NCBI RefSeq assembly: GCF_020882245.1
Contig: NC_083598.1
Span: forward strand, 36,741,858-36,805,857
Direction of reading: 5' to 3'
Length of the DNA: 64,000 bases
From: Rhopalosiphum padi
Taxonomy: Eukaryota > Arthropoda > Insecta > Hemiptera > Aphididae
Shown: piece by piece, positions 10,245 through 23,300 of the stretch
Layout: every line of letters begins with the position of its first letter
Numbering within the stretch: position 1 is the stretch's first letter
Program-made: the position numbers and the translations under genes
The notes under the pieces: model-generated
Database searches by the model: none
Told to the model about the DNA's origin: nothing
What the model saw: the letters and a program-made list of their open reading frames with translations, nothing else

Positions 10245-12847
10245 AAGATATTAATAACCAATAAATCCCTATACATAGAATAATAACAATTTCTGAAAAG
10301 ATTAGGTTATACTAGTTAAAGGTACCCATCATATATAGAAGTTTATCCCTAAAAAAAATCGTGAATGAACTGTGTAGTGTGACCTACTGTATATAATGTG
10401 TTAGTGTTTTGAGATCATCTTTCCTAGGATGTTTTCATTTTTTACAAGATTAACATTCCGGGAATTCAACGAATCGAAAAAGACGTACACTTTAGATTAT
10501 ATGTTTAATATATAATTCACAAGACCAAAAGATTTACCTCTTGTCGTCTGTGCGTTGTACATATTTATTCTTTATCCACTGACGTGGTATTATTTATATT
10601 TACATCACAATAGTCTCTTCAACGAAAACTGAAAGAGGCGCAACTATATAATTTATAATATTATTTTTTTTTTATTATTATTTATATATATATTAGTATT
10701 ATCACTTATTTGTTTCTATACTATAGTACTACTATTAAAGGTAGGTATACACAAATAATATATTTAATAATAATTATAATAACAAAACTCATTTGATCGG
10801 AATTCAAAACTATCACAATAATATAGTCTTATAAAATAAACGTTTGTTTTTCGACACAAATACACAATGGTTTATTTGTTTTTAAACAAATCGAACGCAA
10901 TGCATTATATTATGAATACTTAGCAATAAAGCGATAAACATTAAACACAGACGACAATCGTTATGACTTGTGTTTCGTTCGATCGTTCAGCCAACATTAT
11001 TTGATCACAGGTCCCACCTCCCACACAGTGCCACAGCGGAATCAACGTACCTACTACGAATTACGAATACTATATCATAGTACCTTCCGATGTTTATTAT
11101 TCACAACAGGATACAGCGCAAACGTATAATAAAAATAAAATAAAATAATATATAGTTAGTCATCGAAAAGCGTTTATTTCCGACGCGGAAAGATTAAATT
11201 CAAAATAATAAAACAAATATACAGCATACAAAACCCATATAATAACTGATAACTATGCACGAATGTATGTAGTACGAATGTACGATACTACAATAATTTG
11301 TACGAATAATAAAACGCTTTTAAAATATAAATTTATAAATTATATAAATCATTATTATGAGTTTATAACATAATAAATAATTATAACAAATTATAAACTA
11401 CTTTTTAAATCGTCATCGTTTGTTGTTTCTCCAATTAATATTTCGTTGATATTTTTAATGATTTTCTATATTACTTTGTTGAATTTATCCAAAATCAATC
11501 TAACCACTTCACCATTACATTCTTCGATTTTAATACTTTAATCTGTAAATTATTTACAGTATCTACACTTTTTGATAATAATACTAATACACTTATTAAC
11601 ACTTGAACATTACATTTAAAATAGGTAAACATTTAGGCAGATAATATTTCTTACCTCGTGTTTCTAGTTTTGTGTTAAGCAAAAATCCAAAACTAGATAC
11701 AAAATACACCAAATTACCTTATATCGATTGAATTCCAAAAAGTCTTTTAGCCACTCTCACATATTCAGAATCTTCTTAAAATTCTTTAATTATATATTTC
11801 AATTCATTGAAATGTGTACAATAGTATTTTACAACATTAATCCATCATCCATGTACAGTGTACACCAATGTGTTGTTATCGGTCTCGGTGGATTTGGCAA
11901 TCCTGTATATTTTTCTTAAAGAATTAAAATTCTCATATAGGACATTTAAAAAATGTCTGTGTCATTTCAGAAATTAACTGGTCTACATTTTTTATTATGT
12001 GATTTATATTGTATTTCTTTACAATTCATATACATGTTGTGACATGCAACTGTGAGCCAAACAATTTATATGTATAATATTCAGGTATAAAATTTAAATT
12101 GAACGACGCTTTCTTCGTATACTGTATAGCCAAGAACAGCGTTAGATATTAAAAGTAAAATACCTACTCGAATTGTCGTGTTTTACATTATTTAATCACA
12201 ATAATGTATGCATTGCTTTGTCAAATAGGCATATGGATCAATTGCACATAAAAAAAAAGTTTTTATGTGCCAATTACGCTCCTTATATTTTAGGGTGAGT
12301 ATACCATATTGAGCTTGTATTTAAATTTGCCTAACTTTCAAATATAAAAATATTGTTGTTCGATCTAATTCCATAAACATCAACATAAACAAACTTTACC
12401 CTAAAAAAATACTTGAAAATTATTTATTGATCAATTGATTACTGGTTATAATATATTTTAAAACAGTATCAGGAATTTTATGAAACGTTATTATTACGCA
12501 TATATTGTAATAATGCAAGTAAAATAATGTGAAGAAAAAAATGTACCTATTCATTTATGTATACAAAATTATTGTATTAATACTCAAAACAAAAAATCGG
12601 TTAGTGTATTAATTTATTATATAACTATAAGTTATAATTTAGTTACAATTTATAACTAACTAAGTAATAAGTTTTCCTTAAGTACCTATTGTAAAATGTA
12701 TATAGAGCACAATATTGGTTTATCGATCCTAAAATGTTTAGAGCGCATTAGATTAGTATAAAAAAAGTAATTTTAAGCGCAATTGGTAAATTGACTGTCA
12801 AATATAGCTGTGTAATTGTATTACTATTTACCTACTATGTATAGTCT
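10245..12847. other. Intergenic, no supported gene
   Basis: Long AT-rich stretch. Short open frames, for example around 11728-11919, show no family resemblance, splice structure or conserved motif. It may hold older transposon debris that I cannot identify by eye. Confidence 0.45.
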
Positions 12848-12855
12848 GTGTGAAG

Positions 12856-13038
12856 CAGTCAAGCAGGGACGGATAGACCCACCGGGATACCGGCATTTTC
12901 CTGGTGGGAGTGTGGGACTCTACTTATATTGATGAAAATGGCCAATGAAAAATATCTGGATCTTAGATAATATGATCATGACGTGGGCCGCTAGATTTTA
13001 TTTTCCCGAGCCGGTTAGGTTATGCCTATCCACCACTG
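12856..13038. mobile_element. hAT-like element (183 bp) nested in a hAT pseudogene
   Basis: A perfect 8-bp direct repeat GTGTGAAG lies at 12848-12855 and 13039-13046. The enclosed element begins CAGTCAAGCAGGGACGGATAG and ends CTATCCACCACTG (opposite strand CAGTGGTGGATAG). Its interior is GC-richer than the surroundings. It abuts the C-terminal side of the transposase remnant to its right, so it apparently inserted into that older copy. Confidence 0.78.
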
Positions 13039-13046
13039 GTGTGAAG

Positions 13047-13633
13047 TAGATAATACACATTTCCAGAACTATCTGCAGCTTGGATAATTTCAACTATGTT
13101 AGCCACATTGCAACGTCCGGAATCTGTGGTTTCATCAATACAAACCCATATTTTATTGTTTATCTACAGCATCACGATAATTTTCTACAAAACCTCTTTG
13201 TTGGGTTTATCGGAGTATTCTTTCATTTTCGTAATGTTGATTCACATAGAATATTTTTATTGCATATATTACAATAAAAAAAGGTCTAAAAACGTCATTA
13301 TTCAATTAATTCATAAGGATATTTGCCACAACCAAAGCATTACACAAATCGTAACTAAAATCTGATATTTTCATAAATGAAAGGCTGTACTTTTTATTAT
13401 TTTCAATTTTTGCTATCGCCTTTTTATGTTTATTATTTCTTTCCATGTGTTGCAGTATATTGAATTTTTTCACTTGATATTTTGACGTTACAAATTTTAC
13501 AATATAAAATTAATCCATCGGTTGAAAATATATTTTGAAAAACAACTGTAGAAAATAAATTTGGAAAAACGACTAAACGACAATTAACGAATGTGAACTG
13601 ACGAACTATCTCGAATCTATGCATTAAGAACAT
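13047..13633 (-). pseudogene. hAT transposase N-terminal and core remnant with BED-like zinc finger
   Basis: Read on the minus strand from about 13633, the block contains NIFSTDGLILYCKICNVKIS and SEK. This matches the CxxC half of the zinc finger at the N-terminus of many insect hAT-like (CGGBP1-related) proteins; the HxxxxxH half follows in a shifted frame (ILQHMER). Further on are FSYDLCNALVVANILMN, then NYRDAV and, in another frame, KIWVCIDETTDSGRCNVANI. The last matches the hAT catalytic-core block KIWVSIDETTD. Several stops and frame changes show that it is dead. Similarity was judged by motif recall only. Confidence 0.75.
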
Positions 13634-13639
13634 ATTTTA

Positions 13640-15099
13640 ATCTGTAGATAGGTAGATTAGTACTTTCATAAACGTTAAATTAACTTGCCATACCAAATAC
13701 TTAATAAAATATCCAATATCGATAAATATCGCCATAATAAAACCCGCCAAAAATAATTTTAAACATATCATCAACAATGCGTTGTCTTTACATGCCTCTT
13801 TCGATTTGTTTTTTATCATTAATACGTATACAAAAGAATCACTTATTAGATCAATTGTAAATTAAGCACAATTAAATAAAAAAGAGCAAAAAGCAAAAAC
13901 GATAGCTAATTCATCCATTATCTAAGAAATCAAATGAAATATATTTTTATATAAAAATTATATTTCTATTATTATTATTAAAAAAAGGCTTTTGCCTTCA
14001 AATCAAAGCCCTAGTAAGTATAGTATTCAGACGACCAGTCGTAAATCTATTGTGATTATTATATGAGTTGTAGTTACATCGTAATTCATATCATATAATC
14101 AGTCTATCATTATCGCGACAATGGATTGCATTTTTTAAATAGTAGGTATTTAAAAGTAAGAGTTGGGATAAAGATCATTCAACGAGTCTACGAAGATCCT
14201 TATTGAGATATCTCAATATTATTTGTCTGTAGGTACTCGGTACTTATGCAGTGTAGTCTGCAAAGACGTATCATATTTATATACAGAAATAACCGGGGGC
14301 CGGGGCTAATAAACACACTTTTCTTGAATCTTTTACGTTCGTTGCTCATAAATCTATTTAATGGATTATCAAACGAATTTTTTTCAATTATATTTATGTT
14401 AGCTATTAATTATATACAATCATTATTGTCTAAATTACTAACTATTTAACAAAATTTATGTGGATTATAAATCATATGATGCATAAATTATTTTGTATTA
14501 ATGTATTATTATTTGATGTGCGTCAGCATGATAACTTGTCCAGTTTTTCTTTATTAAATAGATAATAATGTAGTAAACTAATATTTAGAAGAGATGCTGT
14601 TTAATTTATAAAGTAGGTATCTTGTATATAAAATAAAAATATAGCTTTATATAGTTTGGACTTCAATCAGTTTGAAATAATATTAATATTACATAAATAG
14701 TAAATACTGAATTTCAAAATAACCATTGTATATCTTGTATATTAGGTATGTCATGTAAATAATTGTCGGACCTGTATTAATATTTTATATTATTTGTTAT
14801 TATAATAGTATAGAAAATGATTAATGAATAATGATTAATGACTCATGGGTAAAGTGTAAATACTATAAATCAAAAATATTATAAATGTTTAGACAAGGAA
14901 CGTTGAGGTCTTAATTGTCTCTTACAGGCATAGCTTGACTTCTTTCGGAGGCCCTTCCCCCTTGCAAATGTACGGAGTAACATAATTAATTTTTCAAAAA
15001 TCATAATGTACTTCTAAGTTCTAATACTTTTAAGTGAAATGCATTTTATGTAGTGCCCCACGGTTCAAATACTTAACTTGTAAAAATGGAAAACCGTAT
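13640..15099. other. Intergenic, no gene seen
   Basis: AT-rich with a few GC-rich patches at about 14290 and 14925-15070 that resemble eroded transposon ends. No coding exon is supported. Confidence 0.45.
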
Positions 15100-15107
15100 A
15101 TTTGTCT

Positions 15108-15179
15108 CAGGCGTGGATCCAAGGGGGCAAGGGGAGATAGCCCATCCCTACCAGTAAATATATTATGGATCCGCGCCTG
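15108..15179. mobile_element. Tiny hAT element (72 bp)
   Basis: Terminal inverted repeats CAGGCGTGGATCC and GGATCCGCGCCTG enclose only 72 bp. They are flanked by a perfect 8-bp direct repeat ATTTGTCT at 15100-15107 and 15180-15187. CAG...CTG ends with an 8-bp duplication indicate hAT-mediated insertion. Confidence 0.85.
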
Positions 15180-15187
15180 ATTTGTCT

Positions 15188-17340
15188 ATAATACGTAGCT
15201 AAATACCAACATTACATTAACTATAAAAGTATAATATAAAATAGGTACATCAAAGAATGTGGACATATTATTGTTTTATACCTATATAAGAATTGATTAC
15301 TACCTAAATATTTAATCAATGCTATAGGCTAGTGCAGACGTGCAGTAGTGCCTAGTTACATAATTGAATCACAGAGTTCGATGTTGTATTACCATTATTA
15401 TTTAGCAGTATCTTATCTTCATATATTACAATGATATTTATATTTTATATAGGTATTCAGGATATTAGATAATAATACATATGTTAAAATCACTTTAAAA
15501 TACGTATAAAACAAAACAATTATAAATTTTAGTTCAAAGTTAAAAATATAATTTATAAGTTGTTCAGTATATAGATAAATGCATAATAATGAAAATAATT
15601 TTACACATTTTTTTCTGAAACATTGCAATTATAGTGCACTGGTGTGCTAATCTATCGATGTAACGTTTATTAAGATGATCGATACAATTATTCGCTTAAT
15701 TAGCACGAACTTCGTTACTTTTTACGTTTATTATTATTTTTTTTATTTTTAGAAAGAAATATACAATCTATATCATATCATGGTCATAATGTCATAATAA
15801 TGAGTATGATTGCGAGTGTGATGTGCGTTAAGAGAGGAAGAAAAAAAATAATAGAGCATGAAATACATAATTTGAGGAAAGAAGCCACCCAGTGGCCAGT
15901 GATGACACTTTCGATTTGATTTAAATCCTTATAGGGAATTAATTTTAGTTAATTTATTCGTTTTTTATTTTTATAATATAATAGATCTCTGCACCAATGA
16001 CGTTTGAAGCGTTTATTATCGTTTTTATTTTCTAACTAATAAAATATTTCTGTTTCATCTTAAGTACCAAAAATAAATTTAAGTTAATTAGTTCTAAAAA
16101 ATATTAATACATCTCAAAAAAAAAAAAATACTATTATGGGCGATGTGGCATAACATACCACAGCTTGCGTTTCAAAAAATTATAAAATACGATTTTGTGG
16201 ACACTGGCATATTATAAAACATTTTTTTCTTTGTATGATCACGCAGGGCCTGTATGGGATTTATATATAAGTAACGACAATGACAATAATTGTAGCAAAT
16301 CTTTTTTTTCTATTACCTATGTAGCTGTAACCATGTCAAATAGTAGATAATTGTAGATAGGTATTATCAATGCATCAAAATTAGTGATATCCAGCTGTAA
16401 ATTGGACTTATTTGAATTTATTTTATTTATTACTACGCATTTATGTAACATCGTTGGATTATTTTTTTAAAACAAAAACCATTGTTTTATGTTTGGTCTT
16501 ACCTGAAAACAATTAAGTATTAATATAATAATATTATATTTTATATACGTAAACAGATTACAGAGGCATGCATTATGCATATGTAAGTCTGAAGGTCGTG
16601 GGCTAGAAGTGAAATAGGCAAGTAAAAGTGTCATGATTTTAGTTTACAGATCGTTTGAAAATTGATAAGTGATAGGGAACTATCGATACATTGTTGCGAC
16701 GGTTTAATTTCGATCAGCTGACGTATAGGTGTTTAAATATTGCATAATTATATAACTACTTTAAAACTACTTCTATGCGACAATAATAAACGCGATTTAA
16801 CGTAAACACGTAGTTACCATCATATTATAGTGTTGCAGCAGCAGTTGATTTTTACTATTATTATTCACTATATGTACACTGCACACGCTTTGTTACTATA
16901 CAACTATTACCTACTCCCACTACAAACCTCCTCCGCACCGCTCCGTTTGAAATTCTGTGGACAACATCGCTATTATCAATTCCCCCGTACGTCTCCGTCG
17001 CAGTTTAACAACAGAGACCGTCGTATCGCCCGTGTTCCTCCCGAGCCCATTGCAAACAAAAACCATTATATTTACGTTTTATCATCGTCAGCCAGTCGTA
17101 TTTTTCTAATCCGACGACGTAATACGCTGCACTATTGTAACAGTGCACTGTTGCAGTGACGCATTCGCTGTGTACCCACCGACCTTTGTGACCGTCGTGA
17201 GACTTTTACAACTATCGTTATTGCCGTCGCCACCAAGTCGACATCCCCACGTTGTCTGCTATCGATGAACGACTTCTGATCCACATAATATCGTGTATAT
17301 TATTATAAACATTATATCGTCGTCGAAAAAAACCCTGACG
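15188..17340. promoter_or_regulatory. Upstream region and probable promoter/5'UTR of prosaposin
   Basis: The first 1.6 kb is AT-rich without features. From about 16900 to the ATG at 17341 the sequence becomes clearly richer in C and CG, typical of the 5' end of a housekeeping gene. A 109-codon open frame at 16830-17159 lies here but has no recognisable protein features and is probably a consequence of base composition in the promoter or 5'UTR. Confidence 0.5.
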
Positions 17341-20300
17341 ATGACCGCTCCCGCGGGTGGTGCGCGCCTTTGTGGGTCGCTGGCCTTTCTCGGCCTCGTA
17401 GCACTGTTCTCCACCGGTAAGTACTACACATCGATTAGCTCGGTCTGCCTGTAATATTGTATGTTATACTTATAATATATTGTTATTGTGATACACAACA
17501 CCTTGCCATTAAGTTTGTTTGACTGCTGTCGTTAATTGACTACTACTCATTATCTAACTTTTGTTTTTTTTTGTCTTTTCGTGTCCAGGTGCTTTGGCCG
17601 ATGTTGAAACGATCATTGTCCACAGGCATGTCCAAATGCTCGGCTCGCAAGAATGCACCTATGGTCCGTCATTTTGGTGCAAAAACATTACGTGAGTAAA
17701 TGTTTCTATAATTCACATGACTAAAACTATACAGTATTGGAATGATGTTGTTTACTCTATTGTGTATATTTGGCTTATTCACCATAATATTTATTGTTTT
17801 TATGTAACAGTTTATTAGTTATGAAAACATTGAAAACACTACCTATATAGAATATAAATAATACAATATTAATAAATTATGTTTACTGCAACATAAACAT
17901 TATGGGCTCAATATTTAAAATTAAAAATAACTAAGAAAAATCTAAATTTGATTGGTATGTAGGTATTGCTGTGAAATTTTCACAAAATCAACTTCTTAAT
18001 ATTTAATTGTAATATATTATCACAATTACTAAAATTTAACGTTTTTAGCTATTTATTCAATACTTATTTACTTTTAAATAATTATAATAATTTCATGATA
18101 ATTAAGAAAGTTATTTATTTAATAATATTAGTATAAACTATAAATTGTATAAATAAATGTTTTTGATCTTGGGCATATAATCATTAATTACATTACATTT
18201 TAATTACCTAATTAGATATATATATAGTTTATGGTTGATTTTAAATTAATAGTGTTATTACAAGTTTTTTTTTACAATCAATATATTTTTATTTACCAAT
18301 TATCAATTAAGATATCAAGTACCTTTAGATTAAGTGTCAATAATAAAAATTTATTGAGTTTAATATGCGTTCTCAGGTAATATAATATTATATTCTAATA
18401 ATACATATTATGATTATTTAAAAAACAATGTATAATTTTATTGTTATCAATAAAATGTGCTAAACAAAAATGTAAAATCCCAATAATTTTATTTATTATT
18501 TCAATCGAATAAAAATATTATTTGTATAAAAAACTGGATAACCTTGAACAATAGGAAACTATATACTGATAAGTCATTTATGACTAAGGCATCCTTATGT
18601 GACATGTCTTACTATAGTAAGTTGTACCCAGCTGTTAATAAATTTTTATATACTAAAACATTAGATGGTGTTTGTAAAATTTTATATAAAAGTATTTTAA
18701 TTTAGTTAATTGCAATGAAATTTATTGTTACAGCATACAATTATGCTATTTATTATATCTTTTTTGAAGCTATTTTTGTAATTTATCAGAATAATATTTC
18801 ATTACTACATCTACAATAATTTAATCTAAATTGCTTATTAAAATAATTAACTTATATCAACTTAATTCATATTAATTTGTTTACTACAGAATAGTTTCTT
18901 AATTTCTATCAAGCTGTTAATTGTAAATTAAGCAAATACTTAAATTCTTTGAAATATTTATTTCATGTTTATTTTAAATTAGTTTTGTGATCTAAATTTT
19001 AGATATTTTTGACATGAAGCTAATAGGTAATAGATGTGGAATATCTAGTAATATTTATTGTATTGATGAAAAAATGTTAAATTATTGGTTTTTAATAATT
19101 TGATGATTAAATATAACTAGATATTTATTCTTTAATTTCATTAAATTTTGATTTTTGTATTTTTTCCTATAGGTTACTTTATTCCTATTGGGATATATTT
19201 TAATTATGATTGTAGTATTTGTACATCTGTTTTTACATAAATATGTTGTCATCAGGTCAACAAAACAATACTCTTATTATGTATTATTTTACAATAACTA
19301 TTGAAGTTAAAACCACAAACTTTAATTTTTATTTTTAAAGTAATGAATATCTTATATAGATAATTTCTAATGAGTTACAATATTGATTTTTATATGTATA
19401 TTTATTTTATAGGTATAATGCTTTTTAAAATTATTTAATGCAATAAACAAGAATTGTTATTAAAGAATAAATTATATTTTATCAACATATTGATATATGA
19501 TTTTGTTTTTGAACAATGTTTTTGATTATTCACATGCTATTAATTAAAATTCATAAATTGAACATTAAATTTACTCTCAAACCCAAAAACTAATTAACTA
19601 TTTTATACAAAATTACATAATATAGATAAAAAACCTGCATATCCTAAATGCATATCAAATATCTTGCTCTGAATAATCACTTAAGGGGAATCCTGGAAAA
19701 AATACCTAAGGAATAAAAACCCATACAAAAAAATTCACCAAAACAATTTTTTTAATTATATGAGCTTTACATTTCATTTCTGTTCTTATTTGTTTCTTAT
19801 AACCTTGTATCATACTAGAAGTTACTGTAGATGATACCAAAACAAGGTAGTACAATTTAGGAATTATACAACCAATAAAAAAAAAGAAGAAAATTAACAG
19901 TAAAAAATCAAACTAACATTAAAACATCTTTGCATAAACTACAATGAAGGAAAAAGAACAATTAAAAGCTTCTTTTTTTAGTTAATACGCGGATTCAACT
20001 TGATTAACTTTAATAACTTTATGTGTACTTCAATTATTTAATTATTTTATAAACTATTGAAAAGTGATTCATGAGTGACAAATCATGTACCTATCACTAT
20101 TATTATATTTATATTATTGTTATGACTATGGTCATTATATGTTATCTATATTATTATGTATGAGTTATTATTATATTACAGTAGTTACCTTAAATCAACA
20201 AAATATTAAATAGAAAAATTATATGACACATGCATCGATTTTTTTCTCATGATAATTTTTTCTTCCTATCTCTAGGGAGTTTGCTAGTTTAATTTTTTTC

Positions 20301-23300
20301 TTTTATCTTGCACACATAAAATACAGTTAAAACCTAGCTTCATCTTCATATTCCAATCATAATGATTATATTTTTGGAATTATAGTATTTTAATCTAATA
20401 TAACAATTATAAAGGATTATCTGAAATTATCTGTTTTGTCAAAAGCTTATTTAATATTTTCACTTTTAATAATTATAAATAAAAAATTAAAATATTAAAA
20501 AAATGTCTGATAAAATAGATATTATCTTTGGCTGTCTATCAATGAACTGATTTACTGTAATAAAAATAAAAGTATAGTATAGGGGTTGGCAATCAAATTC
20601 TTGGACAGTCCAGATAATTGGAAAATAATTTTCAAGGATCAGAAAAAACTTAGATATTAGTTAATATTTGTTGTATTATTGTAAATAGCGTTAAATGATG
20701 AATGCCATCGTAATTTCCAAATATATCATAAAATCGATCAAATCTTAATATTTTTGGCAGTTCAGTTATTTCTTCTCCTTGGTCGGATTTGGCCCCCTGT
20801 TACCAGTATAGTCGATATACAGTTTACAGTAAAAATTTCGTTCAGTGATTTAACTTAAAATAAACAATTTATTAAAAATTAAAATGTAATAATAAAAATT
20901 TGAATATTATTATAAGTTAAAAAAGTATAATTTATATTTATAAGTATGTAAATCTAATTAATTATTATTTTTGACTTGATTCTTTGGTTACAATATACTA
21001 CAATAATAGCGTTTTTTAAATTAATATTTCTTATCTGTGTGTACACTTTTAAATACACAATTTAAAAAATAGGTTTTTATTTAAAATTGATATAAGTTAT
21101 TGATTACAATGCAGTTAAATGTACAAATATAAAAATAAAATGGCTTTGTTTAAGCTTATTGTTCAAATTTGTAACAGATTGCTAAATAAAGAATTATGTT
21201 AAAAAAAAAAAAAAAATTTAAGTATAAAATTAAATTTTTAATTAAAAACTAATATAAATATTTTTTTTAGTAACGCTGCTGGATGTAATGCCGTCAAACA
21301 TTGTATTCAAACAACTTGGGTCACACAGACATATCCAGAAGATAATGATGATATTTGTACTATTTGTAAAAATATGGTGAAAGAAGCTCGTGACACACTC
21401 ACCAGTAATGTTACATTGGTTCGTTATTGAAGTATTAATGTTAAATATATATTGACAACATCTTACTTGTATATATCCTTGTGTTAAAAATCAAATAATT
21501 AACAAGTTATAAAAAAAGAATACAATAATAGTTATGTTATGTTGAAAAAAGATTTATGATTTAAAAAAAATTCTTGTACCTATTATATATATGTAGTGAT
21601 TAATTACGGTAACAATAATTGATTGATTAAACTTTTAGGAAGAATTAAAAGAAGTCTTTGATGGATCTTGTAAATTATTGCCATTAAAAATAATTAAAAA
21701 TGAGTGTATGAAATTATCAGATGATTTTATACCGGAACTTGTTGACACTTTGGCTTCACAAATGGACCCTAATGTTGTTTGCACTGTATCTGGCCTGTGC
21801 AATAATGCGCGTATTGATAAGCTTCTATTGGAAAATAAAGAAAAAGTAATAGTAATATTTTAAGCCAATTTTTTAATTTGTATTAATTAAACTGCTTTTT
21901 TATAGGATCAACCTGCAGTTGATAGTGAATACCATCAATGTGAACAATGTGCTATTGCTATGGACAAAGGAGAATATTTAGTACAGAGCATGTCTAGGAA
22001 TGAAGTTTTAAATAAAATCTTAATGGTCAGTTTAGTAATGAATATGTTTAACATATCAATGTTATTTTATAAGTAAAATATGTTTATTTATACATAATCT
22101 ATTTATTAGATGTGTGGAGAACTGAGCAGTTATTCTGACGCATGCAGTAGTATAGTATTAACATATCAAAATGAAATATTTAATGCTGTTAAGAATGGCT
22201 TTAATAAAAGTAATGTATGTATGTTGAGTGGTATGTGTTCAGAAGCATTCCATCCCCATGCTGATGGTTATGAAGTAAGAATGGAGTTAAACAGTAAAAG
22301 AAATATTTTGCTACTTATATATTTATTCCTAGAAATCAAAAAATGCTTTGATGGGTGTTGAAATTAGTAATGCTGGTGAACGAGGTATAATTCAAATCCA
22401 AAAATCTAATGAAGTTAGTGATGAATTAACATGCGAATTTTGTGAAACCTTGGTCAAACATTTGAGAGATATTTTGGTTGCCAATACAACTGAAGAACAA
22501 TTCTCAGACGTACTTAAAGGCCTTTGTAAACAAACTGGGAGTTTCTCAAATGAGGTATTGTCCAAATAATTATTGCTATTATATAATTCGCACATTTCAT
22601 ATTTTGTCTTGTTTCAGTGTTTGGCAATAGTTGATGAAAATTATACACGTATTTATCAGTTCCTTGTTAACGAATTAAATGGAAAAGTTCTTTGTACAAT
22701 AGTTGGCATTTGCCCCAAATCTCTTAACTCTCGTTATAATCTCAACGACATTATAGTAAGTTAATAACTATTTACATCAATGATGATCATGTTTTGAGTT
22801 TTGATTTTATAAATTGTATCCTTTATTTAGCCAATGTACCCTCTTATTCCAATTGAACTTTTACAAAGCCAGGAATCCATCAAAACCGAACAAGATAGTT
22901 CATTTACTGCTAAAAAAGAGCAAAATGAACATAAACCTACACTTGTCGTGGTTGATGAACAACCTCCGAAAGTTCAAAATATTAATGTCATTAAGAAATC
23001 TCCAATTATTGATATATTCTATAAAGAAATGCATTTTGTTGGTAAGATTGTTAAAAAGAATTGTTTTCTTATTATATCATATTTAATAAGTAAACAAAAC
23101 ATAAAATATGTGTAATTACTAATTTTAATAATTTATATATCATATTTTGTATAGTCAACGATGTCAATATGCCCACTGAAAAAACTACATGTTTCTTGTG
23201 CCAGTCAATTTTAAATTATGTTCAACAAGTAGTAACTGATCCAAAATCTGAAGCGGAAATTCGTTCAGCATTGGAAAAATCTTGCATGGTTATGCCATCA

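Noticed and set aside
11728..11919. 63-codon open frame
   Set aside because: No domain, no splice signals and ordinary length for AT-rich random sequence. The minus strand is suggestive of transposon debris but too degraded to call.
16830..17159. 109-codon plus-strand open frame before prosaposin
   Set aside because: No recognisable domain or conserved motif; it lies in the GC-enriched promoter/5'UTR zone, where stops are rarer. No splice partner fits.
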